Origin: Flavobacteriaceae bacterium
GTDB lineage: Bacteria; Bacteroidota; Bacteroidia; Flavobacteriales; Flavobacteriaceae
NCBI GenBank assembly: GCA_016780435.1
Contig: JADHLU010000006.1
Span: forward strand, 1-14,949
DNA length: 14,949 nt
Reading direction: 5' to 3'
The notes beneath the pieces are model-generated. The model had not been told where the DNA came from and made no database searches. It saw only the letters and a program-made list of their open reading frames with translations. The translations under genes were made by a program, and so were the position numbers. Of this stretch, positions 1 through 7,262 are shown in pieces (within the stretch, counting starts at the first letter, position 1; the number at the start of each line of letters is the position of its first letter).

Positions 1-1
1 A

Positions 2-946
2 GACGGAGTCGCCCTAGGCCTGCTTCAGAAAGAATTTCCTCAGCTGAAGCACTACGAGCTGTCTTCTTACCGCATCAGCTATGCCAAAGACGGACGCCTG
101 TTCAAGCTCAAAATGATCCTGAATTCGTACAAGATTCTGTGGGCCATGTACAAAGAGCGCCAAGACGTGAAGCGCATAGTCAAGGCCGAAAAGGTGACCG
201 GAATCATCTCCGATAACCGCCTTGGTGTGTTCTATCGCTCAATACCCAATGTTTTTATTACCCACCAACTGCGCGTGCTTTCGGGTAGCACCACCTACAT
301 CAGCTCTAAGCTACATCAACAGGTGTTCAAAAAATACGACGCGGTATGGGTACCCGATTTTGAATCGGAAAACAACCTCACCGGGAGGCTTGGACATCTC
401 GACAAAAAGCCCAAAAATTTAATCTATCTAGGCACGCTCAGTCGATTTGAGAAAAAAGAGGAGCCCCTGGTTTACGACCTCATGGTGCTGCTGTCGGGGC
501 CAGAGCCACAGCGTACTATGCTCGAAGAAAAACTGCTTAACGCCCTAGAGCAGTACCGAGGTACCGCGCTTATGGTTCAGGGCAAGATAGAGCCTCAACA
601 GCAAAAACGCGAACTGCCGCTTTCTGAAGGAACCTTAACCGTTGTAAACTATATGCAGTCAGAGGAGTTAATGCAAGCCGTTCGTCAAAGTGCGCTTATT
701 CTGTGCCGTTCGGGTTATACCACGGTGATGGACCTAGCCAAATTGGGCAAAAAGGCCTTCTTTATTCCCACCCCCGGGCAGTACGAACAGGTGCACATCG
801 CCGAACGTCTAGACGCCCAAAAGGTGGTTCCCAGTTGCAGTCAGGATGGCTTTAGCCTAGAGCAGTTAGATAGGGTGAACGATTACAGCGGGCTCGCTCA
901 GTTCAGTTCTGAGGTCGATTTCGATTCGGTGTTCTCGATTTTTTGA
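2..946 (+). CDS. Glycosyltransferase, GT28/MurG-like C-terminal domain (5' partial)
   Basis: The frame is open from the left window edge, so the N-terminus is missing; 314 codons are present and end at TGA. The visible part begins DGVALGLLQKEFP, already inside the N-terminal Rossmann-like domain. The C-terminal half holds the best signature: ILCRSGYTTVMDLAKLGK followed by FFIPTPGQYEQ, which matches the GT28/MurG nucleotide-sugar binding region (Ser-Gly, then a Pro-rich loop and Q-x-x-x-A/E). It probably transfers a sugar from a nucleotide donor to a lipid or cell-surface acceptor in the cytoplasm; the substrate cannot be read from the sequence. The first internal ATG (113) is not the real start, because the protein similarity continues upstream of it. 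Its last 49 bp overlap the 3' end of the convergent histidine kinase gene. Confidence 0.8.
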   Translation, partial: DGVALGLLQKEFPQLKHYELSSYRISYAKDGRLFKLKMILNSYKILWAMYKERQDVKRIVKAEKVTGIISDNRLGVFYRSIPNVFITHQLRVLSGSTTYISSKLHQQVFKKYDAVWVPDFESENNLTGRLGHLDKKPKNLIYLGTLSRFEKKEEPLVYDLMVLLSGPEPQRTMLEEKLLNALEQYRGTALMVQGKIEPQQQKRELPLSEGTLTVVNYMQSEELMQAVRQSALILCRSGYTTVMDLAKLGKKAFFIPTPGQYEQVHIAERLDAQKVVPSCSQDGFSLEQLDRVNDYSGLAQFSSEVDFDSVFSIF

Positions 947-1974
947 AGCGTAAACGAAAACTCTGACCCCACATCGGGCTCACTTTCGACGTAAATGCGC
1001 TCTCCGTGCGCCTCAACAATGTGTTTCACTATAGAGAGTCCAAGGCCAGACCCGCCCTCTTTGCGCGATCCGCTCTTATCGACCCGGTAAAAGCGCTCAA
1101 ATAGTCTCGGAAGGTGCTCGCGGCTAATACCATCTCCATTATCGGTTACGCGCACAATGACTTTGTCTTTAACCAGGTCTTCTACGCTCACCTCGGTGGT
1201 GCCGTTAGTGTGCCCGTATTTAATCGAATTCTCGATGAGATTAATCAGCACCTGTTCGATCTTTTCGTGATCGGCGAGAACCGTGATTTCTTTCAGATAA
1301 GGCCGGTCAAAAATGAGTGAAATATTTTTCTTCTCGGCCTTCATCTCCAGCATCTCAAATACGCTTCTAATCAGCGCAATAATATCGATCGGATGCTTAG
1401 ACACCTGCTGCGTACCCGATTCGAGCTTGGTAATGGTGTCTAGGTCTTTTACGATGTACAGCAAGCGCTGAACTGCCTTGTTAGCGCGGTCGAGGTACTT
1501 CTTGCGGATCTTTTTGTCTTCCATCGCTCCATCGAGCAGGGTGAGAATATAGCCCTGAATGGTAAAGAGGGGCGTCTTCATCTCGTGGGCGACGTTTCCA
1601 AGAAAGTCTTTTCGGTATTCTTCTCGAATCTTCAGCGTTTCAATCTCTATCTTCTTACCGCGCGCAAACTTCTCAATATCTGAGGTCAGCGATTCTAAAT
1701 CATTGCTCACACTATTTCCCGTAAAGCGTATACCCTCAAGCAGTGACACCTCTTTGTAAACATTCTTGATCAGCCTTAATACATAGTTTTCAACCCCGGC
1801 GCGAAGCGACAGAAAGGCGATTGCGAAAAGTATCAGGAAGAAAAGGGCCAAAATCCAATAGAGTCTTAGACCAGCAAAAAAGAAAATAAGCAGTAAAACG
1901 GCGGTTGCCGTCAGGGAGATGTAAAACGCGTATTTCAGCGCAAACGGATTCGCATTTTTAAAATTACCCGCCAT
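898..1974 (-). CDS. PhoR-like sensor histidine kinase
   Basis: A 358-residue membrane histidine kinase. Two hydrophobic segments (about residues 15-35 and 38-56) are joined by only a few residues, so almost nothing is exposed to the periplasm. A helical linker of about 60 residues follows, with no PAS domain that I can recognise. The HisKA motif FLGNVAHEMKTPL places the phospho-accepting His at 130. HATPase_c boxes follow in order: N-box INLIENSIKYG (N245, N249), G1 DNGDG (278-282), F-box LFERFYRVDK, and G2 GGSGLGL (307-313), so all catalytic elements are intact. The response regulator gene lies 6 nt upstream on the same strand, so the two form an operon and presumably a cognate pair. The arrangement resembles PhoB-PhoR; the phosphate link is inferred. 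The stop codon is AT-flanked and inside the convergent glycosyltransferase gene, with no terminator visible. Confidence 0.93.
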   Translation of the reverse strand: MAGNFKNANPFALKYAFYISLTATAVLLLIFFFAGLRLYWILALFFLILFAIAFLSLRAGVENYVLRLIKNVYKEVSLLEGIRFTGNSVSNDLESLTSDIEKFARGKKIEIETLKIREEYRKDFLGNVAHEMKTPLFTIQGYILTLLDGAMEDKKIRKKYLDRANKAVQRLLYIVKDLDTITKLESGTQQVSKHPIDIIALIRSVFEMLEMKAEKKNISLIFDRPYLKEITVLADHEKIEQVLINLIENSIKYGHTNGTTEVSVEDLVKDKVIVRVTDNGDGISREHLPRLFERFYRVDKSGSRKEGGSGLGLSIVKHIVEAHGERIYVESEPDVGSEFSFTLQKIENTESKSTSELN

Positions 1975-1980
1975 AAGGGG

Positions 1981-2667
1981 TTAAAGTACAAATTTATACC
2001 CTACTCCTTTTACGGTTTTAAAATGATCGTCTCCTATTTTTTCTCTTAGTTTTCGAATGTGAACGTCAATGGTGCGTCCGCCGACCACGACCTCATTACC
2101 CCAAACCTTTTCTAGTATCACCTCACGCTTAAAGACCTTGTCAGGCTTTGAGGTAAGAAGAGCTAGCAGCTCAAACTCTTTACGCGGAAGAAACATCTCT
2201 TTGCCATTGTTAATCACCTTGTACTCCTCGCGGTTGATCACCAGGTTACCAACTTTATGTACGTCTGAATCGTCTGATTGCTGCTCTTTACTGCGTCGCA
2301 GTAAGGCTTTCACCTTTGAAACCAACACCTTCGGTTTAATGGGCTTTTGAATGTAGTCGTCGGCGCCCGCTTCAAAACCAGCGAGCTTTGAATAGTCCTC
2401 ACCCCTAGCAGTCAAAAAAGTGATTATAGTGTTTTCGAGCCCGGGGGTATTGCGCATGATCTCACAGGCCTCAATGCCGTCCATCTCAGGCATCATCACA
2501 TCTAATATAACCAGGTGTGGCTGCTTTTTCTTTGCCTTAGACACGGCTTCAATGCCGTTTTTTGCAGTGAATACTTGGTATCCTTCTAAAGAGAGGTTAT
2601 AGCCGACGATTTCAAGTATATCTTGCTCATCATCGACAAGCAGAATGCGAACGTCTTCGTTTTTCAT
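1981..2667 (-). CDS. PhoB/OmpR-family DNA-binding response regulator
   Basis: A 228-residue two-domain regulator. The receiver domain (about 5-122) has the acidic pair D12-D13, the phospho-acceptor D56 in VILDVMMPEMDG, T86, the switch aromatic Y105 in GADDYIQKP, and K108. An OmpR/PhoB winged-helix domain occupies about 138-228, with the recognition-helix region GGRTIDVHIRKLREKIG and the wing VKGVGYKF. It is expected to bind direct DNA repeats as a dimer when phosphorylated by the kinase encoded 6 nt downstream. The start ATG has no Shine-Dalgarno sequence, which is normal for Bacteroidota. TTAA-type half-sites 11 bp apart lie about 55 bp upstream of the gene, suggesting autoregulation. Family assignment is firm; calling it the true phosphate regulator rests on similarity and context only. 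Confidence 0.94.
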   Translation of the reverse strand: MKNEDVRILLVDDEQDILEIVGYNLSLEGYQVFTAKNGIEAVSKAKKKQPHLVILDVMMPEMDGIEACEIMRNTPGLENTIITFLTARGEDYSKLAGFEAGADDYIQKPIKPKVLVSKVKALLRRSKEQQSDDSDVHKVGNLVINREEYKVINNGKEMFLPRKEFELLALLTSKPDKVFKREVILEKVWGNEVVVGGRTIDVHIRKLREKIGDDHFKTVKGVGYKFVL

Positions 2668-2721
2668 TGCTTACAGCAGTTATGGCCCTAAGGTAATCAA
2701 TCAAGCCCTTTAGAGGCCGAA

Positions 2722-2744
2722 GTTAACTTTTACTTAAACTTTAA
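2722..2744 (-). promoter_or_regulatory. Candidate response-regulator binding site (11-bp direct repeats)
   Basis: On the plus strand GTTAA (2722-2726) and CTTAA (2733-2737) are exactly 11 bp apart. A second, interleaved pair, TTTAC (2729-2733) and TTTAA (2740-2744), is also 11 bp apart. PhoB-family regulators bind direct repeats with an 11-bp period. A poor -7 box, TACCTTAG on the minus strand (2695-2688), follows towards the response regulator gene. The region is AT-rich, so chance matches are possible. Confidence 0.35.
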
Positions 2745-2763
2745 GACTCTACAATTTAACCAT

Positions 2764-2791
2764 AAAAAAACCCAATGCTAGGCAGTGGGTT
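2764..2791 (-). terminator. Rho-independent terminator after the TonB-dependent receptor gene
   Basis: Read on the minus strand, AACCCA pairs with TGGGTT. After one mismatch, TGC pairs with GCA around a three-base loop, and a run of seven T follows (two of them inside the stem). It begins 26 nt after the receptor stop codon, the right place and orientation to end the lipoprotein-receptor operon and insulate the response regulator gene that follows. Confidence 0.75.
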
Positions 2792-2817
2792 AAAAATCCA
2801 GCAAAAAACGCTGTGGT

Positions 2818-5628
2818 TTAGAATTTGAATGACACGCCTAAGGTAGTGTTCACACCTGGCTTAAGGCTAGAGAATAAAAACTCTGTGTTTCCGAAATAGT
2901 CAAATCGACTTTCAATTACATCGTTCAACAAGTTGTCTACTTTAAGCGAAACAGTAGTGTTCTTCTTTTCACCGAAGCGCTTGCTCACATTTACATTTAA
3001 GCTGTGAAACGGCTCTGTATATACATCAGGAAACTGTCCGATACCAATAACCTGAAGGGCTCTTCCTTGAACATTATAATAAGCGCCTGCTTCAAGATCT
3101 TTATCGAAAAGATTATAGCTAAATCCGGCATTAATTAAATAGGGTGATTGACCTTGGAGTTCACGTTTATTATCAATATCGGCATTTGGTGTAACCGCCT
3201 TTCGCGCATCAAACTCAGCTTGACTCATAGTTAACTCAGAAACTATAGCTGATGCGTTTAGGTTTAATGAAAGACGCTCAACATTATTATCAATAACATT
3301 CTGTCTAAATTCAAATTCTGCGCCATAAACCAATGCCTCCTCAGTGTTGCGAGCAATCAATGTATTTGGGGTTGATATATCGAAATAGTTAATCTCGATA
3401 GGGTCACTGAACAATTTATAAAACGCACTAACCGCAACAAATTCATTTCCCTCTCCGTATTTCTCCCAACGCACATCAAAGTTATCTACATAGGTAGGTA
3501 CTAAACCTGTATTACCCACGAAGAAACGTTCAGTAATCGGATCGTAAATATTGGCAGCGGAGTTCTCTTTAAAGCTAGGCCTCGCCGTTGTCTTTGAATA
3601 CGAAGCTCTTAGATTTACCTTCTCATTAAATGAATAAATGAGGTTTGCAGAGGGGTAGAAATCGCTAACGTCAATGAATTGCTCTTGATTGAAGAGGGTT
3701 CCTTCAATACTCTGTCCCGTATAGATTACCTCATAGGTTTCGTAACGTAAGCCAACGACAGCCTTGAATTGGTCTGAGAACTTAAATTCATTTGAAATGT
3801 AAGCCCCTATAGTTTCACTCTCTGACTCATATTGATTGGTAGGCTGAAACTCTCCGATAATAAAGGAACCTGTATCCCTATTTCTATTCCAGATAAAGTT
3901 TGGATTCAAAATATTGTTGTAGTCTCCGTCGAGAACCACAGATGATCCTCTAAAACCTATGGTAAAGAAGTCAGTACCAAAGTCTCGATTCTTGTTCAAA
4001 TAGGCAGCTCCAATCTTTAATTGACTTGTAGATTTACCAAAAGTATAGTCATATTTTATATCAAAACGTCCTGATAGGGCAACTTCATCTAGATCTCGCC
4101 ATAATCGTTGAGGCAGAGAAGAAACCGAGTTGTCGATCAACCGAGTGCCGTTCTCTAATTGATTAAATACGGTCTTTCGAAAATCTATATCCCTAACCTC
4201 TACCATTGAAGGAGCTACCTTCCAGTCGAGGGCCAACTTAGAACCTATTCTATACGAACCCGATACCGGAAAACTAATAATGTTTCTCTCGGTATGGGTC
4301 ATTGAATTTGTGACTCCGAAATACGGATTTTCAATGAAATCCTGAATAAATCCATCGAATGAATTACTCTCTCCGCTTCTAATGGCAAGAACTAAGGCCT
4401 TGTGCTTAGCGTTACCTGTTTTAAGTGAAACCCCAAATAATCCACTAGCAATCGCCTGAATAGTTCCTAATTCTCCTTCTTGGGCATCAAACGGTTCAGG
4501 TCTTGTTTCGCGTATTGCAATATTTCCGTTTACGGCATTTTGATAGTAGTCCGAATCGTATTTGTAGTTCAGTGAAGCGATGTACCCAATTGAGCTCTTC
4601 TCAGATAGATTAAATTGATTAGAGGCTGTTACACCAACACTTGCATCCAATAGGTTATTTTCTCGACTAACTCCTAATTGTCTAGTGAGTGAGAGTGTTC
4701 CATTTCTGAGCTCAAGCTCTTGAGCTGGGGTGGTTATACTTTCTGGTCGATCAAAGACACGTGTAGAGGAGAACGGAAGTTCATTCTTACCACTATCAAA
4801 AAAGAAGTTGTTTAGAGCGTAATCGGGTAATGCCGGGGTGTCTTGTAAATTGGTAATTGAATTGTACGCCGTTGATATTGAAAAGGTATACTCTGGAAGT
4901 GCAGAGAAGTCTCTCAACAATACGTCCACAATTCCTCCAGTAAAATCGGCACCTTGGTCTGCGCTAGCCGATTTGCTCACCAGAATATTATCTAATAGAT
5001 TGGTCGGAAAAATATCCAACTGTAGGGTGTTTCGGTCAGGATCGAGCCCTGGAACCTCTAGCCCTCCAAGCAGTGTTTTTGAATAGCGGTCACCTAAACC
5101 TCTTACGTAAACAAATTTTCCTCCTTGCACAGAAACACCTGGAATGCGTTTTATTGCCGATGCAACATTGCCATCTCCAGATTTTCGAATGGTCTGAGCA
5201 GAAAGTCCGTCTAAAAGCGTAACTGCTCCTTTCTGAATGGCGAGTACTGAAGCCTCACTGTTCTTTCTTGCCGAAGTAGTCACCACAACCTCTTCTAGAG
5301 CATTAGCAACGGGATTCAATACGATACTCACCTCTATTTCGCCAGAAATACTGACAGCCAAATCACTTACAATCTTCGTTTCATAACCCAAATAAGAAAA
5401 CTCGACCTCGTAAGTTCCTGGCTTTTCAATATTCAATGTATATCTCCCTTCGAAGTCAGTAATTACTCCAGCCAAAGTCTCAGTGCTCCCCGCTTCTCTC
5501 ACGATTACATTTGCAAAGGCTAGCGGTTCATTAAAATCCCCGTCAATAACTACACCAGAAACCACAGATTGAGCAAGAGCAATTTGTAAAGAAGCTATAC
5601 TCGCAATCAAAAAGAAAATGTTTTTCAT
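2818..5628 (-). CDS. TonB-dependent outer-membrane receptor with CarboxypepD_reg-like domain
   Basis: A 936-residue outer-membrane active transporter. It starts with a signal peptide (MKNIFFLIASIASLQIALAQ, cleavage near 20), followed by a carboxypeptidase-regulatory-like beta-sandwich (about 21-105; VVSGVVIDGD, GYETK). The linker LEEVVVTTSARK leads into the plug (about 125-240), which carries the family-typical YVRGLGDRYSKTLLGGLEVP and LDPDRNTLQLDIFPTNLLDN. The rest is beta-barrel, ending in a C-terminal Phe as expected for BAM-dependent insertion. I chose the ATG at 5628 because the longer frame uses a TTG at 5640 and only adds four residues before the signal peptide. It lies downstream of the beta-helix lipoprotein gene, separated by a strong hairpin. 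There is no SusD-type partner, so it is not a standard SusCD glycan system. The substrate is unknown; next to a PhoBR-like pair, phosphate or a phosphate-containing compound is a reasonable guess. Sampled lines look lower in GC than flanking housekeeping genes. Confidence 0.92.
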   Translation of the reverse strand: MKNIFFLIASIASLQIALAQSVVSGVVIDGDFNEPLAFANVIVREAGSTETLAGVITDFEGRYTLNIEKPGTYEVEFSYLGYETKIVSDLAVSISGEIEVSIVLNPVANALEEVVVTTSARKNSEASVLAIQKGAVTLLDGLSAQTIRKSGDGNVASAIKRIPGVSVQGGKFVYVRGLGDRYSKTLLGGLEVPGLDPDRNTLQLDIFPTNLLDNILVSKSASADQGADFTGGIVDVLLRDFSALPEYTFSISTAYNSITNLQDTPALPDYALNNFFFDSGKNELPFSSTRVFDRPESITTPAQELELRNGTLSLTRQLGVSRENNLLDASVGVTASNQFNLSEKSSIGYIASLNYKYDSDYYQNAVNGNIAIRETRPEPFDAQEGELGTIQAIASGLFGVSLKTGNAKHKALVLAIRSGESNSFDGFIQDFIENPYFGVTNSMTHTERNIISFPVSGSYRIGSKLALDWKVAPSMVEVRDIDFRKTVFNQLENGTRLIDNSVSSLPQRLWRDLDEVALSGRFDIKYDYTFGKSTSQLKIGAAYLNKNRDFGTDFFTIGFRGSSVVLDGDYNNILNPNFIWNRNRDTGSFIIGEFQPTNQYESESETIGAYISNEFKFSDQFKAVVGLRYETYEVIYTGQSIEGTLFNQEQFIDVSDFYPSANLIYSFNEKVNLRASYSKTTARPSFKENSAANIYDPITERFFVGNTGLVPTYVDNFDVRWEKYGEGNEFVAVSAFYKLFSDPIEINYFDISTPNTLIARNTEEALVYGAEFEFRQNVIDNNVERLSLNLNASAIVSELTMSQAEFDARKAVTPNADIDNKRELQGQSPYLINAGFSYNLFDKDLEAGAYYNVQGRALQVIGIGQFPDVYTEPFHSLNVNVSKRFGEKKNTTVSLKVDNLLNDVIESRFDYFGNTEFLFSSLKPGVNTTLGVSFKF

Positions 5629-5638
5629 GTATAAAATC

Positions 5639-5669
5639 AAAAAATAGCCCTAAGTAATTAGGGCTATTT
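5639..5669 (-). terminator. Intra-operon hairpin with T-run (attenuator or partial terminator)
   Basis: A perfect 12-bp inverted repeat (5642-5653 against 5658-5669; AAATAGCCCTAA) with a 4-nt loop. On the minus strand it is followed by an uninterrupted run of six T (5644-5639, three within the stem). It lies 24 nt after the lipoprotein stop and ends about 10 nt before the receptor ATG. This is a canonical intrinsic terminator shape placed between two co-directional genes, so it most likely lets only part of the transcripts continue into the receptor gene, or protects the upstream mRNA end. Confidence 0.8.
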
Positions 5670-5693
5670 GTTAGGTGTTTATTTAGTTTAAGA

Positions 5694-7094
5694 TTAGTAC
5701 AACTGAGTCCAAGCGAATACACTTTCATCTGCACCTCCAGTTGATGGCCTTGCGGCCGCAACAGTTAACCAGGTAGCAGAGGCCTCAGTAGCTTTTCCAT
5801 TTAAAATGGCTGCCTTAGTGTCTGTCGATACAACAACTATGTCTTTGTAGTTCAATTTACCAGTAGCAGCTGCAGTTCCAGCACCATCATACGTATCAGC
5901 ATCTATTCCTTTGATCGTAGATCCTGTTTTAAAATCAACATAAAGAATGTTTTCGTTAAAGCCAGTAGCGTCTGACTTCCAATCACCAAATACGGCGGTT
6001 TTTACTGCGTCACCATTACCATAAGCTGTTACTCCAGTCAAGGTGTAAGAACCTACAATTGCTCCTGCAGGATCCTCAGTACCATCAATTTCAAATACGG
6101 TATCTGATCCAGAGCCTATGAAGACAGCTGCGTTCGAGATAGTTCCGTCATAAGCTTGATCTAAGTCAATAGCGTCGTCATCTTGGTAAGCAACTACTAG
6201 GTTGGTTACATCAACAGAACCTCCGAAAATCTCGATTCCATCATCTTCAGATCCGAATAACTCGATATTTTCAATAACTGTTCCTGAACCAACACCACCC
6301 ATGGTCAAGCCCTGAAGCTCGTTACCTGGAGAAACTGCTGTTCCAGTGTGGCGGATAGATACGTATTGCATTTCTCCAGAACTGTCTGCAGGAGTTGAAC
6401 CTCCGTATTGAGTAAATGTATAACCCGAAACAACTCCTTCAATGTTAGCTACTCCACCGGCAGCTCCAGTAGTTCCTTTACCCAAAAGAATTACAGAACC
6501 CCAAAGACCTTTATCAGTTAAAGAACGGTTAGGGCTAGTTGAACCGTTAGCATATACTATATTATCATCTACGTCTGTGAAGATGATTGGCTTATCGGCA
6601 GTACCAACAGCATTGATCTTACCACCTTTAGCAACAATAAGAACGGTTGCATTGGCACCTGTTCCTTTTGCGCCTTTAACGATAGTGCCTGCTTCGACAG
6701 TAAGTGTAGCTCCATCTTCAACCACAACTTTACCATCCATCAACCAAATTTTATCATTTGTCCAAGTAGTGCTTGCAGTAATCGTAGTAATACCACCAGA
6801 ACCTACACGTTGAACAGGAGGATTAGTCAACGCCTCAGAAGCGGCCAAAGCAGCAGCAATGGCGGCCTCAACATCTACGGTTTCTTGACCTGCGAAACCA
6901 GCAGCAACGGCAGCGGTAGCAGCTTCTCTAGCAGCAGTAGCGATGGCTTCAGAAGAAGGGTAGTTTGCCAAAGCAGCGGCAACAGCCTGATCTACAATAG
7001 ATTGTAAGGTTGCTTGGTCAACCGTCACTTCTGACTCACAAGAAGAGAACATAAGAGCTCCAGCAAGAGATAGAGCTAAGATTGATTTTTTCAT
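5694..7094 (-). CDS. Ala-rich beta-helix surface lipoprotein, partner of the TonB receptor
   Basis: A 466-residue predicted lipoprotein. Residues 1-19 form a lipoprotein signal peptide ending MFSSC, with Cys19 followed by acidic residues (CESEV), which in Bacteroidota can favour surface export. Residues 24-92 are an Ala-rich helical stretch (DQAVAAALANY, AAREAATAAVAAG, VEAAIAAALAASEAL), probably a stalk. From about 100 to the end there are short beta-strand repeats typical of right-handed parallel beta-helices (TTWTNDKIWLMDGKVVVEDG, LTVEAGTIVKG, GSEDDGIEIFGGSVDVTNL). Acidic clusters (E283-D285, D305-D312) could bind a cation. I chose the ATG at 7094 because it directly precedes the signal peptide; the 32 extra residues of the longer frame look like untranslated leader. 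Homologues typically sit beside this type of TonB receptor, as I recall the family, and the function is not established. It may capture substrate at the surface and pass it to the receptor. Confidence 0.85.
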   Translation of the reverse strand: MKKSILALSLAGALMFSSCESEVTVDQATLQSIVDQAVAAALANYPSSEAIATAAREAATAAVAAGFAGQETVDVEAAIAAALAASEALTNPPVQRVGSGGITTITASTTWTNDKIWLMDGKVVVEDGATLTVEAGTIVKGAKGTGANATVLIVAKGGKINAVGTADKPIIFTDVDDNIVYANGSTSPNRSLTDKGLWGSVILLGKGTTGAAGGVANIEGVVSGYTFTQYGGSTPADSSGEMQYVSIRHTGTAVSPGNELQGLTMGGVGSGTVIENIELFGSEDDGIEIFGGSVDVTNLVVAYQDDDAIDLDQAYDGTISNAAVFIGSGSDTVFEIDGTEDPAGAIVGSYTLTGVTAYGNGDAVKTAVFGDWKSDATGFNENILYVDFKTGSTIKGIDADTYDGAGTAAATGKLNYKDIVVVSTDTKAAILNGKATEASATWLTVAAARPSTGGADESVFAWTQLY

Positions 7095-7120
7095 TTTTTT
7101 GGGTTTAAAAGATTTTGAGA

Positions 7121-7128
7121 CAAAACTA
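7121..7128 (-). promoter_or_regulatory. -7 promoter box for the lipoprotein-receptor operon
   Basis: The minus strand reads TAGTTTTG, an exact match to the Bacteroidota -7 consensus TAnnTTTG, leaving a leader of about 20 nt before the lipoprotein ATG at 7094. I see no TTTG-type -33 element at the usual spacing; TTAA-type repeats occupy that position, which suggests an activator-dependent promoter. Confidence 0.5.
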
Positions 7129-7149
7129 GGGTAGTGAATCAGGGCGTCT

Positions 7150-7165
7150 CTTAGCTGAATGTTAA
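7150..7165 (-). promoter_or_regulatory. Candidate regulator site upstream of the lipoprotein operon
   Basis: On the plus strand CTTAG (7150-7154) and GTTAA (7161-7165) are 11 bp apart, resembling the GTTAA/CTTAA pair upstream of the response regulator gene. The centre lies about 33 bp upstream of the centre of the -7 box, where a PhoB-type activator would overlap the -35 region. The match between the half-sites is only partial. Confidence 0.33.
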
Positions 7166-7213
7166 GATTGAAAATCGATTTTATGCTCATTGTTTGCTAA
7201 GGGTTTATTGAGC

Positions 7214-7229
7214 GTTATTTAAATGTTAA
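7214..7229. promoter_or_regulatory. Second 11-bp-spaced half-site pair in the divergent intergenic region
   Basis: GTTAT (7214-7218) and GTTAA (7225-7229) are exactly 11 bp apart on the plus strand. The pair lies about 37 bp upstream of the -7-like box of the LuxE-like gene and further upstream of the lipoprotein promoter, so it could serve either gene. The surrounding 172-bp intergenic region (7095-7266) contains no gene that I can support. Confidence 0.3.
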
Positions 7230-7254
7230 CTGGTTATTTCAGCTGTTTCTGAGG

Positions 7255-7262
7255 TATTTTTG
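7255..7262 (+). promoter_or_regulatory. -7 promoter box for the LuxE-like gene
   Basis: TATTTTTG matches TAnnTTTG exactly and ends 4 nt before the GTG start, implying a transcript with essentially no 5' leader. Confidence 0.4.

Noticed and set aside
2769..2796. Same hairpin read as a plus-strand terminator
   Set aside because: A short run of A's on that side gives no T-run in the plus orientation, and no plus-strand gene lies upstream to terminate.
5629..5640. Four-residue N-terminal extension of the TonB receptor from a TTG codon
   Set aside because: The signal peptide starts at the ATG at 5628, and the extension begins directly after the hairpin T-run; a TTG start is not needed.
5543..5761. 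72-residue minus-strand ORF across the lipoprotein-receptor junction
   Set aside because: It lies out of frame over the ends of two well-supported genes and the hairpin, and the product has no recognisable features.
6442..7007. Two plus-strand ORFs antisense to the lipoprotein gene
   Set aside because: They arise from the Ala/Gly/Ser-rich codon pattern of the opposite strand, and their low-complexity products match nothing I know.
7095..7190. 32-residue N-terminal extension of the beta-helix lipoprotein
   Set aside because: It precedes a complete lipoprotein signal peptide and covers the -7 box and candidate regulator site, so it is better read as promoter and leader.
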